Below, piece after piece: positions 7,819 to 15,114 of a stretch of DNA of 57,150 nt (position 1 is its first letter; every line of letters starts with the position of its first letter). Source of the stretch: Sedimenticola hydrogenitrophicus. GTDB lineage: Bacteria; Pseudomonadota; Gammaproteobacteria; Chromatiales; Chromatiaceae. Position numbers and translations under genes: made by a program. Location: contig NZ_JANIOA010000030.1 of NCBI RefSeq assembly GCF_025175675.1, positions 1 through 57,150 of the forward strand. Reading direction: 5' to 3'. Below the pieces are notes generated by a model, which was not told where the DNA came from, searched no databases, and worked only from the letters and a program-made list of their open reading frames with translations.

Positions 7819-8972
7819 CCACCTCCGAACAGGCCGATGGTTATCTGCGGCTATCCGAAATGATCGTCGAGGAGGAGCTGTGCATCAATCTGCGCGGCCG
7901 CCTGGAGCACTGCACGCGTTGCCGCGATGTCTGTCCCTCCGACGCCCTCAGCCTGTCGGCGGATGCCGTGGATCTGGACCAGCAGAAGTGCACCGGTTGC
8001 AACAGCTGCCTGCCGAGCTGTCCGGCCGGCGCCCTGCGCTCCAGCGGCTTTGTCCCGGAACGTTTCATCTCCGCCCTGGCAGGCCGGGAGCGGGTCGATC
8101 TGCACTGCCGCGCCAGCACGGGGGCGGGCGGCGGGGTGGTCATCCCCTGTCACAGCGTACTTGATGCGCGGCTGATCAGTGCGGCCCGGGCCGAGGGGGT
8201 GGAGACGCTGGCCCTGCATGGCCTGGATCACTGTGCCGAATGCCGTTACGGCGATGCCCGCGACACGCTCCGGCAGGTTGCCGAAACCCTGGTCGAATGG
8301 CTTGGCGAGGCGGCGCCGCTGCTGGATCTGGCGCCCGCTGACGGGGCGCGCAAGGCGGCGCGCGAATACCAGGATCAACCCCATCTGAGTCGCCGTGCCT
8401 TCCTGCGCTTCGGCGGCGCCCAGGCGATGACCCAGGCGGCGGAATGGATCGTTCCCGGCCTCAGCCCGGAGGAGGCGGACGCGGATGCCCTGCCTTTCTA
8501 CCAGAGCAGTGTGTTTCCGCAACGCACGGTCCAGTACCAGGCGGTGCTGGCGAGCCGGGTTGGCCGGGTGCCCTGGAGCGACGGCGCGCCATTGCCCTGG
8601 AAGCTGCGCTCGGTCAATACGTTGTGCAGTGGCTGTCTGGCCTGCGGCGAACGCTGCCCCACGGGTGCCCTGCAGGCCAGTGAGAGCGGCCAGGCGCGGG
8701 AGCTGAGCTTCGACCCGCTGCTCTGCACCGACTGCCTGCTGTGCGAGCGCATCTGCCCCGAAGGGGCGATAGTGCCGCATTCCGCGCTCGCCCTGGATGA
8801 GCTGGAAGCGGGCCGTTCGCTGTTGTGCCACCTCCCGCAACGGCCCTGTGGTCGCTGCGGTACCCCCTTTGTCCCCCGTTCTGTCCCCGGGGACCCGGCG
8901 GAGGAGAACTGCCGGGTCTGCGGTAATGAACAGGATCTGGATGACGAGTGGCTCGACATGCTGTCCGGTTAG
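7809..8972 (+). CDS. Multi-cluster 4Fe-4S protein with an internal twin-arginine motif
   Basis: This 387-residue protein has two ferredoxin pairs. The N-terminal half carries CTRCRDVCP (residues 35-43) and CTGCNSCLPSCP (61-72), plus extra cysteines at about 100, 114, 142 and 145. SRRAFLRFGG at 194-203 looks like a Tat motif but lies in the middle of the chain. The C-terminal half is NapF-like, with CSGCLACGERCP and CTDCLLCERICP, and ends in a rubredoxin-like pair CGRCG...CRVCG. It is probably a cytoplasmic electron carrier or maturation factor for module 1. It is translationally coupled to the MGS-like gene. The internal motif suggests a fusion of two ancestral ferredoxins. Confidence 0.78.
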   Translation: MRLTTSEQADGYLRLSEMIVEEELCINLRGRLEHCTRCRDVCPSDALSLSADAVDLDQQKCTGCNSCLPSCPAGALRSSGFVPERFISALAGRERVDLHCRASTGAGGGVVIPCHSVLDARLISAARAEGVETLALHGLDHCAECRYGDARDTLRQVAETLVEWLGEAAPLLDLAPADGARKAAREYQDQPHLSRRAFLRFGGAQAMTQAAEWIVPGLSPEEADADALPFYQSSVFPQRTVQYQAVLASRVGRVPWSDGAPLPWKLRSVNTLCSGCLACGERCPTGALQASESGQARELSFDPLLCTDCLLCERICPEGAIVPHSALALDELEAGRSLLCHLPQRPCGRCGTPFVPRSVPGDPAEENCRVCGNEQDLDDEWLDMLSG

Positions 8973-9002
8973 GGAGTGACTGTGCCTGTCCAGCGTGCGA
9001 TC

Positions 9003-9082
9003 GATGCGGTTCGTTTCACTCACCGCATCCTACAGGTGCGGCGAGACCGATCGTAGGGTGCCGGTGAGGTACGAACCGCACC
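9003..9082. repeat. Hairpin repeat R3, two half-units in outward order
   Basis: Two blocks, at 9003-9034 and 9052-9082, each match (as reverse complement) the two arms of a repeat at 44829-44912. The first match is 32 of 32 bases. The order of the arms is swapped relative to the other copy, so this looks like the junction of two neighbouring elements rather than one. It sits between the ferredoxin gene and the small cytochrome gene. Confidence 0.65.
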
Positions 9083-9114
9083 AGCCGGGATTGGAAGCAT
9101 CACCATGATGGACG

Positions 9115-9399
9115 ATGCGGGTTAGCTGGGCAGGGGCGGGGGCGGGCGTGCTGTTGACCCTCCTGGCCGGGGCGTTTGCCTGGTGGTGGATGCAGCCGCG
9201 CACGCCGCAGGAGCTGTTCCGCGTGCGCTGCGCCAGCTGCCACGAATTGCGTATCGAGCGACTGTGTGAATTCGCGCCGGCGTTGCGGCCCGCGATCGTC
9301 GAGGTGATGCGCCGCGAACACGGCGCGGACCAGGTGATCAGTGAAGCCGAGGCGCTGGTGATACAACACTACCTGAAGGAAGCGTTTCAATGTCCATGA
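9115..9399 (+). CDS. Small membrane-anchored monohaem c-type cytochrome
   Basis: A 94-residue protein with an N-terminal hydrophobic helix (about residues 8-25, ending WWWM) and a single CASCH haem-binding motif near residue 40. The rest is short and helical, and could supply a distal ligand from Met or His in EVMRREHGAD. It is probably a periplasmic electron carrier tethered to the membrane, or an uncleaved signal-anchor. The ATG at 9115 has no strong ribosome-binding site and follows repeat DNA, so the exact start is uncertain. It runs in the same direction as the surrounding module 1 accessory genes. Confidence 0.65.
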   Translation: MRVSWAGAGAGVLLTLLAGAFAWWWMQPRTPQELFRVRCASCHELRIERLCEFAPALRPAIVEVMRREHGADQVISEAEALVIQHYLKEAFQCP

Positions 9400-9445
9400 A
9401 CAGGCACCATTCATATCAATCCAGGCAGCGGGGTCGGCAGGCACC

Positions 9446-9556
9446 GGGGTCGGAGTCAATCCATCCAACCCCGAACGTTTGTTCCATGGTCGTTACATGG
9501 ATTGACTCCGACCCCTGACAAGTGCCACCGCTGTCACATGGATTGACTCCGACCCC
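9446..9556. repeat. Hairpin repeat with GGGGTCGGAGTCAATCCAT arms
   Basis: The 19-base arm GGGGTCGGAGTCAATCCAT (9446-9464) is followed by two inverted copies, ATGGATTGACTCCGACCCC, at 9497-9515 and 9538-9556. Related arms occur at 35989-36060 and in the insert in arsJ at 38268-38351. It fills the gap before the first Mrp gene. Confidence 0.75.
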
Positions 9557-9582
9557 ACCCGATAAATGAAGGAAGAGTTTGA

Positions 9583-10665
9583 ATGCCGATGAATCTATCC
9601 CATCAATCGATACAGAGTATCGAAGAGTTGGTTCTGGAGACCCTGAGCCGGGTCTGCCTGAGCGACGGCGGGCCGGACGTGGTAAGCGCCGGCCAAGTGT
9701 ATGACGTGGTGGCCACGGGCGGTGCGGTGCGGATACTGCTGGATCCGGAGCATCTTGCCGAGGATCAACAGGAGGCGCTGGCCGAGGCGATCACGCCGCT
9801 GGTGGAATCCCTGCCGGGGGTCGAGCGTGCCGTGGTAAAGCCGCGTCCGCGCTCCATCGCCCAGCGGGACTCCCTGCCGGGCATTCGCCATGTGGTGGGG
9901 GTGCACAGCGGTAAGGGCGGGGTGGGCAAGTCGACCCTCACGGTCAATCTCGCCGTGGCGCTGGCGCAACAGGGTTACGCCGTGGGGTTGCTGGACGCGG
10001 ATGTCTACGGCCCCTCGGCACCGACCCTGCTGGGGGTGAGCGGGCGTGCCGAGACCACCGCCGCGGGTGACCGGATTGAGCCCCGGGAGGCGTTCGGCGT
10101 GCGCATGATGTCGATCGGCCTGCTGCTGCCCGAGGAGCAGGCGCTGATCTGGCGCGGTTCCCTGATCGACCAGGGGCTGCCGCAGCTGTTCCACGATGTC
10201 GCCTGGGGCGAGCTGGATATCCTGCTGGTGGATCTGCCGCCGGGGACCTCCGATGTGCATATCGCGGTGGCGCAGAGCGTGGCGCTCTCCGGGGTGATCA
10301 CGGTGACCTCCCCCGGTCAGGTGGCGATCGACGATGTGCGTCGCGGGCTGGAGATGTTCGCCGATCTGGCGGTCCCCTGCCTGGGGCTGGTGGAGAACAT
10401 GGCCGGGGTCGCCTGCCGCCAATGCGGCCATGTGGGTGCGCTGTTCGGGGCGGGCGGGGCGAGGGAACTCGCCGACCTGACCGGACTGCCGCTGCTGGCC
10501 AGCCTGCCGTTCATGCCGCGGGTGGCGGTGGGCTCGGATGACGGCTCGCCGGTGGCGCGGGAACACACCGGCGTCGGGGCGCCGTTTCATGCATTGGCCA
10601 GGCAGGTTGCCGCTGGCCTGAAACTTGAACAAGCGCAGGAACTACAGACGGAGGTGGTGCTATGA
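9583..10665 (+). CDS. Mrp/ApbC-type P-loop Fe-S carrier ATPase, full-length form
   Basis: A 360-residue protein with an N-terminal MIP18/DUF59-like domain (about 1-90) and a C-terminal Mrp/NBP35 ATPase domain. The deviant Walker A is GKGGVGKST (about 108-116), Walker B is ILLVDLPPGTSD, and a CRQCG pair (about 277-281) would bind a bridging Fe-S cluster. Such proteins hold and pass 4Fe-4S clusters to target enzymes. Here the likely clients are the many cluster proteins of module 1. GGAAGAG precedes the ATG. It overlaps the next gene, a second Mrp, by 4 bases (ATGA). Confidence 0.85.
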   Translation: MPMNLSHQSIQSIEELVLETLSRVCLSDGGPDVVSAGQVYDVVATGGAVRILLDPEHLAEDQQEALAEAITPLVESLPGVERAVVKPRPRSIAQRDSLPGIRHVVGVHSGKGGVGKSTLTVNLAVALAQQGYAVGLLDADVYGPSAPTLLGVSGRAETTAAGDRIEPREAFGVRMMSIGLLLPEEQALIWRGSLIDQGLPQLFHDVAWGELDILLVDLPPGTSDVHIAVAQSVALSGVITVTSPGQVAIDDVRRGLEMFADLAVPCLGLVENMAGVACRQCGHVGALFGAGGARELADLTGLPLLASLPFMPRVAVGSDDGSPVAREHTGVGAPFHALARQVAAGLKLEQAQELQTEVVL

Positions 10666-11606
10666 GCCGGTTGCCGGAATTCCCGATCCCGATCCAGATC
10701 CCGGCGCAGGCCAATCCGGCGTCCGCCGCGGATGAGTCGGCCTGGTATGCGGAACCCCAGGCCGCGGTCGCCGGAATCGAGGATATCGTCCTGGTGGCCA
10801 GCGGCAAGGGAGGGGTGGGCAAATCCACTGTCACCGTCAACCTGGCCTGTGCCCTGGCCCAGGCCGGCAAGCGTGTCGGTATACTCGATGCCGACCTGTA
10901 CGGCCCGTCGATCACCCGCATGATGGGTACCGAACGGGAGCTTCCGGTCGATGACGAGGGACGCACCCTGCCGGTGGAGAATCACGGCGTCTGGACGGTG
11001 TCGGTGGGCAATGTGCTGCCGCCCGAGGCGGCGCTGGTGTGGAAGGGTCCGCTGGTGACCCAGGCCCTGACCCAGATGTTCCACGATATCGCCTGGCCGG
11101 AGCTGGATATTCTGCTGGTGGACCTGCCGCCGGGTACCGGCGATGTGCCGCTGACCATCCTGGAACAGATTCCCGTCAGCGGGGCGGTGCTGGTGACCAC
11201 GCCGCAGAAACTCTCGATCGTCGACGCCGCCCGCGGCATCGCCATGTTTCATGATCTCGACATCCCGGTGTTCGGCCTGGTGGAGAACATGAACAGCTAT
11301 ATCTGCCCCTGCTGTGGCGAGGTGCAGGCGCTGTTTCCGGACGGCGCGGCGGAGTCGCTGGCGCAGCGCAAATCGGTGAAGTTCCTCGGCGGCATCCCGC
11401 TCGATCCGGAAGGGCAGCTGCTCACCGACGGCGGTACGCCACTGGTGGTGAGTCGTCCGCAAGGGACGGTCGCCCAGCTGTTTGTCGGTGTCGCGGCGGA
11501 GCTGGCGAGTGCGGTCGAGCGCGAGCGCGCCTTCCGGGCGCGGGACAGCAACGAACAAATGCGCGCCGAACATGAGGCCTTCTGGGAAAATCTGCTGGAT
11601 GATTGA
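10662..11606 (+). CDS. Second Mrp/NBP35-type P-loop ATPase
   Basis: A 314-residue paralogue of the preceding gene without the N-terminal DUF59-like domain. It has SGKGGVGKSTVTVNLACA (near residue 47), LVDLPPGTGDVPLT and CPCCG (near 212-216), so the Walker and cluster-binding parts are kept. Coupled paralogous Mrp genes could work as a heteromer, as Nbp35/Cfd1 do in eukaryotes; that is an inference from arrangement only. The unrelated first 45 residues, rich in Pro and Ala, replace the usual domain. It is translationally coupled to the upstream Mrp and followed 13 bases later by a gene of unknown role. Confidence 0.82.
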   Translation: MSRLPEFPIPIQIPAQANPASAADESAWYAEPQAAVAGIEDIVLVASGKGGVGKSTVTVNLACALAQAGKRVGILDADLYGPSITRMMGTERELPVDDEGRTLPVENHGVWTVSVGNVLPPEAALVWKGPLVTQALTQMFHDIAWPELDILLVDLPPGTGDVPLTILEQIPVSGAVLVTTPQKLSIVDAARGIAMFHDLDIPVFGLVENMNSYICPCCGEVQALFPDGAAESLAQRKSVKFLGGIPLDPEGQLLTDGGTPLVVSRPQGTVAQLFVGVAAELASAVERERAFRARDSNEQMRAEHEAFWENLLDD

Positions 11607-11619
11607 TAGAGGTAGGGTT

Positions 11620-12372
11620 ATGAGTGAAGAGACCAAACTGTTTGTACAGTACCAACCTGAAAGCGCGGATGCACAACAGGAGCAGTCTGCCTGGATGACC
11701 GGTGCCGATGCCCTGGTGATAAACCCCTGCGGCTGCATCCCGGAGCACTTCGCCGAACTGCCGGTGGAGACGGCCCTGTTGCTGGGTGGTGATCCGGAGC
11801 GGGATGCGGCCTGGCTGGAAAACAGCCACTGTTACTGGGTATGTGCGGAGGGGCTGGCGGAGACCGCCCGGCGGCGCGACCAGTGGCCGGGGCTGAATTG
11901 GGTGCCGCAACTGACGGTGTTCAAGCCGGCCACCAGCTACCGCTTTTCCGGTCCGGCGATGGGTGAGGGGTTCTCCTTCTACATACCGGACACGGCGGCG
12001 ATCCAGGGCTGGCGGGTGACCGACGCGGATCGTTCGCTGGCCGAGGCGATCACCCGCGCCACCGAACTGGGTTTTGCCAATCTCTGGCTCCATTCCGAGC
12101 AGGCCGAGACCCGGGGCAAGGGGCTGGATCTGGAGATGCTGGACAAGGCGCGTGGTGGTCCGCTGGAGATCTGGATCTCCGGCGGCGTTCCCGAGCGGCG
12201 CTACCTGCGCAACCTGGCCAGGGCCGGCGGCGCGGCGGCGGTGGTGGTGGCCGATGTGCTGGCGCGGGATGCAGGTGTGGAGAGCCTGAGGCAGGCGCTG
12301 ATACCGTCGGTTCCCCTGCAGGATTTTCCGATTCACATTGCACCCAGGGAAGCCGAAGTAGGACAGGTGTGA
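11620..12372 (+). CDS. Unrecognised TIM-barrel-like protein (HisA/HisF-like C-terminal part)
   Basis: A 250-residue soluble protein I cannot assign. The second half resembles the end of a beta/alpha barrel: LEIWISGGVPERRYLRNLAR followed by GAAAVVVADVLARDAG is like the phosphate-binding strands of HisA/HisF. Five cysteines are present, including a CGC near residue 31, but there is no clear cluster motif. The ATG at 11620 is chosen because GAGGTAGGG precedes it; longer in-frame starts lie inside the upstream gene. The tight spacing (13 bases after the Mrp gene, 4-base overlap with the rhodanese gene) puts it in the module 1 accessory operon. A role in maturation or substrate handling is guesswork. 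Confidence 0.6.
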   Translation: MSEETKLFVQYQPESADAQQEQSAWMTGADALVINPCGCIPEHFAELPVETALLLGGDPERDAAWLENSHCYWVCAEGLAETARRRDQWPGLNWVPQLTVFKPATSYRFSGPAMGEGFSFYIPDTAAIQGWRVTDADRSLAEAITRATELGFANLWLHSEQAETRGKGLDLEMLDKARGGPLEIWISGGVPERRYLRNLARAGGAAAVVVADVLARDAGVESLRQALIPSVPLQDFPIHIAPREAEVGQV

Positions 12373-12881
12373 GTCTGGCGCTTGGGGCCCGCCGAATGCA
12401 GGGACGTAATCTTGTGCGGGTCCTTATCCTGATCGGTGTGATTCTCGCCCTGCTGGGATCAGGCGATGTGTCGGCGCGCTGGCCGACCATTAGTGCGCAA
12501 CAGTTGCGCGCCTGGTTGGATGCGATCGATCCGCCGCTGATTCTGGATGTACGTGGGCGCGCCGACTACCGTGCCGGGACCATTGCCGGGGCGCTGGATG
12601 GCGGCGTGGACCCACGAGGTTATCTGGCGGATGGCAACGGCGGACGCCTGGTGCTGTTGTTGCCGGAGGATGCCGACGAACGGGTCATCGATGCCTGGTT
12701 CGCGCGTCTCGCCAATGCCGGCCACCAGGTGTGGATACTGGAGGGCGGGCTGGCGGGCTGGATCGAGGCCGGTGGCACGACGGAAGTACCGGAATTCAGC
12801 TATACCCGGCCCGGCAGCGTACCGTTCCTGATTCCAAAGGGGCTATGCGAGGCGGGTGAACCCTCACAGGTGTTCGATTGA
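12369..12881 (+). CDS. Exported rhodanese-like protein lacking the catalytic cysteine
   Basis: A 170-residue protein with an N-terminal hydrophobic segment (about residues 14-32), probably a signal peptide or anchor, and one rhodanese domain: LILDVRGRADYRAGTIAGA and WILEGGLAGWIEAGG are typical. At the active-site loop it has LLLPEDADERVI with no Cys, so sulfur transfer by persulfide is unlikely. Binding or regulatory use of the fold is possible. The start is GTG at 12369, overlapping the stop of the previous gene (GTGA). Given the export signal it should act in the periplasm beside the cytochromes. Confidence 0.7.
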   Translation: MSLALGARRMQGRNLVRVLILIGVILALLGSGDVSARWPTISAQQLRAWLDAIDPPLILDVRGRADYRAGTIAGALDGGVDPRGYLADGNGGRLVLLLPEDADERVIDAWFARLANAGHQVWILEGGLAGWIEAGGTTEVPEFSYTRPGSVPFLIPKGLCEAGEPSQVFD

Positions 12882-13035
12882 GGATGTCGTTCCCAGGTCA
12901 GGTTAACCACCCGGGAATGGTCTGGAGGCGGGCCTGTCACCTGCTGCAGCGGGTGTCCGCAGCCAGGGAGGGCTGCCCAGGGAGGGGTTTGCGGTGTTCT
13001 TCCGCAGCAGGTAACACGCCCGCACAGGTGGCTAA

Positions 13036-13194
13036 GGACCCGCGCAAGAATAAGTTCCGGTATTCGGTCGCCCCTGGACCCCGCTGGCGGCGTTACGCTT
13101 TTTGCCAAGGGAACAGCCATTGCCTGCAAAGCGTGCCTTGCCAGCGTGGCCCAGGAACGCCCTCGGTACTACGGAATTATTCTTGCGCGGGCCC
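13036..13194. mobile_element. MITE family 1, copy A (159 bp)
   Basis: Non-coding element with terminal inverted repeats close to GGGCTCGCGCAAGAATAA, here GGACCCGCGCAAGAATAA on the left and the complement of GGGCCCGCGCAAGAATAA on the right. It is flanked on both sides by TAA (13033-13035 and 13195-13197), which I read as a 3-bp target duplication. It has the same orientation as copy D and is opposite to B and C. It is an open frame that joins the pentaheme cytochrome gene, so it may hide the true start. Confidence 0.82.
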
Positions 13195-13213
13195 TAAGCC
13201 GCTGCTTGCCGCC

Positions 13214-14044
13214 ATGCTGTTTATTGCCCCATTGCTGGCCTGGGGGGGGACGGGCTATCCCGGTGATGAAACGACCCCCTGTGGCGATTGCCACCCCCGT
13301 CAACAGGCCGAGTTTCAGCGCAGTCACATGGCCATGGCGGCGCGCGCGCCCGCCTTCCTCGAAGAGTGGCGGCGCAAGGGACGGCCGGACACCTGTTTCG
13401 CCTGTCACGCTCCCAGCCGCAGCGCGGGTGTTGTCTGCACCGATTGTCACGGTACGGCCGGTCACCCCTATCCGAGGCTGTCGCTGCCGGCGGTTTGCGC
13501 ACCCTGCCACGATGCCCCGGGCGAGCTCACCCTGCGCAGCTTTCGCGACTCGCCGGCGGCGCGCCGCGGCGAGGATTGCCTCTCCTGCCATCTGCCCGGC
13601 GAGGGGTTCAGCCACGATTTCCGCGGGCCGAAGCGGCGCGGATTTCTACAGGGGATCGCCACCCTGACCATCGCCTTCCGGCGCGAGCCGGCCGGCGATA
13701 CCGCCCTGCTGCGGATCCGCCACCGGGCCGGCCACGTCCTGCCCGGGGGCACCACCGGGCGCGCGGTCTGGCTGCTGGTTGAACAGCGCGATGCCGGGGG
13801 GCGGGTGGTGGTCGAGCGTCACTACCGCTTCGGCTGGCTGCATTCGCCGACCGCCGGATGGCGGGAGAACAGCCTGCCGCCGGGCGTCGGCAAGGTGGTC
13901 GAGGTGCCGCTGCATGAAGCGGCCAGGGTGATTCGTGCTAAGCTGATCTACCGCTTCCGGGCCGGCGGGCTGGATAGGGCCGATCCCGATCAGCGGGTGC
14001 TGGTGGACGAGACCAGGCCGCTGGCATTCCGGGCGGGGCCCTAG
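13214..14044 (+). CDS. Pentaheme c-type cytochrome with C-terminal beta-rich domain; start region disrupted by a MITE
   Basis: The 276-residue core has a short hydrophobic leader (MLFIAPLLAW) and five CxxCH motifs: CGDCH, CFACH, CTDCH, CAPCH and CLSCH, all within about 130 residues. A haem-free C-terminal domain rich in beta strands follows. It should be a periplasmic electron-transfer protein at the end of the module 1 accessory set. The frame remains open upstream to 12878, but that part is MITE copy A plus non-coding DNA and has no convincing ribosome-binding site. The leader lacks the usual charged N-region unless the KPLLAA before it is included, so the insertion may have removed the original start. 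Confidence 0.62.
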   Translation: MLFIAPLLAWGGTGYPGDETTPCGDCHPRQQAEFQRSHMAMAARAPAFLEEWRRKGRPDTCFACHAPSRSAGVVCTDCHGTAGHPYPRLSLPAVCAPCHDAPGELTLRSFRDSPAARRGEDCLSCHLPGEGFSHDFRGPKRRGFLQGIATLTIAFRREPAGDTALLRIRHRAGHVLPGGTTGRAVWLLVEQRDAGGRVVVERHYRFGWLHSPTAGWRENSLPPGVGKVVEVPLHEAARVIRAKLIYRFRAGGLDRADPDQRVLVDETRPLAFRAGP

Positions 14045-14057
14045 GGCGGGCCGGACC

Positions 14058-14097
14058 CGCCGACGGCGCCCACGGGGCGCCCTATGACCGGTTTTCG
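14058..14097. repeat. Dispersed 40-bp GC-rich repeat, copy 1
   Basis: This stretch, ending CCTATGACCGGTTTTC, is nearly identical as reverse complement to 44742-44781 (GAAAACCAGTCATGG and onward). It lies directly after the stop of the cytochrome gene and contains GGGCGCC-type palindromes, so it may also form the 3' stem of that message. Confidence 0.6.
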
Positions 14098-14100
14098 GAG

Positions 14101-14215
14101 TAGACATCATGGATTGACCTGCCCCCTCGATGTGGCTCTGTGTTAAAGGTGTTTTTCCAACCCCAACAACATAACCCACGATGTCGAGGTTGGGCAGGTC
14201 AATCCATGATGTCTA
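14101..14215. repeat. 115-bp hairpin with 24-bp perfect inverted ends
   Basis: Left arm begins TAGACATCATGGATTGACC and the right arm is its exact complement over 24 bases. It ends 17 bases before the start of the binding-protein gene, so the leader of the sensor operon is mostly this element. The arms share the ATGGATTGAC core of the repeat at 9446-9556. Confidence 0.8.
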
Positions 14216-14232
14216 CAGCCCCATGCAGAGGG

Positions 14233-15114
14233 ATGAGTGGTAGCAAACGCAAGATGACCAATAGTCGAAAAACAGTAACGGGTTTTCTGTTCCTCGCCTG
14301 CCTGCTGCTGGCGGGGAACCTGCTGGCCGATGCGGCGAAGACCTATCGCATCGGGCTGACGGCGGTGATCCTCACCGACCAGACCTCGTTTCTGAAAGAG
14401 TGGCAGGATTATCTCTCCGACCGGCTGCAACACCCGGTGCAGTTCGTCCAGCGCCAGACCTATCAGGAGGTGACGGAGCTGCTGCTGAGCGGTGACCTGG
14501 ACGCGGCCTGGACCTGCGGCTATCCCTATGTGCGTCACCGGGATCAACTGAAACTGCTCGGCGTACCCCTGTTCAACGGTGCGCCGCTGTATCGTTCCTA
14601 CCTGATCGTGCCCGCGACGGATACCTCGACCCGGGCGATCACGGATCTGAAACGCAAGGTGTTTGCCTACTCCGATCCGGATTCCAACTCCGGTTTTCTC
14701 TATCCCCAGGTCAGTTTGATCCGCGAGGGGATCGAGCCGCGGCACTTCTTCTCCAAGAGCTTCTTCACTTGGGCGCACCGGGATGTGGTCAAGGCGGTGG
14801 CCGACGGGGTGGCGCAGGGTGGGGCGGTGGACGGTTATGTGTGGGAGACGCTCTCCCGGCATGAACCGGCGCTGACCGCCGGCACCCGGCTGGTGAGCCA
14901 ATCGCCGCTGTTTGGTTTTCCGCCATTGGTGGTGCGCAAGGATATTCCCCCGCAACATTTTTACGCCCTGAAAAACGCCTTGCTGAAGATGTCGTCCGAT
15001 ACCGAGGGGAGACGGTTGTTACAGCGGCTCAACCTCGACGGCTTCAGCGAGGGTGAGGATGCCCTGTTCGATGGCGTGGCCGAGTCGGTGCGAATACTGG
15101 ATGGAATAGAATGA
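14233..15114 (+). CDS. PhnD-like periplasmic binding protein, sensor component of module 1
   Basis: A 293-residue exported protein of the phosphate/phosphonate-binding family, also used as the input part of TtrS, ArxX and AioX-type sensors. A signal peptide spans about residues 8-32 (TVTGFLFLACLLLAGNLLA). Conserved ligand-pocket segments include AWTCGYPYVRHRDQ, SYLIVPATD and SKSFFTWAHRDVVKAV. Very similar segments occur in the module 2 protein, which suggests related ligands such as an oxyanion. Two starts are possible, 14233 (GAGGG immediately before) and 14254; neither has ideal spacing. The gene overlaps the kinase gene by 4 bases and forms a sensor triad with it and the response regulator. 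Confidence 0.8.
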   Translation: MSGSKRKMTNSRKTVTGFLFLACLLLAGNLLADAAKTYRIGLTAVILTDQTSFLKEWQDYLSDRLQHPVQFVQRQTYQEVTELLLSGDLDAAWTCGYPYVRHRDQLKLLGVPLFNGAPLYRSYLIVPATDTSTRAITDLKRKVFAYSDPDSNSGFLYPQVSLIREGIEPRHFFSKSFFTWAHRDVVKAVADGVAQGGAVDGYVWETLSRHEPALTAGTRLVSQSPLFGFPPLVVRKDIPPQHFYALKNALLKMSSDTEGRRLLQRLNLDGFSEGEDALFDGVAESVRILDGIE

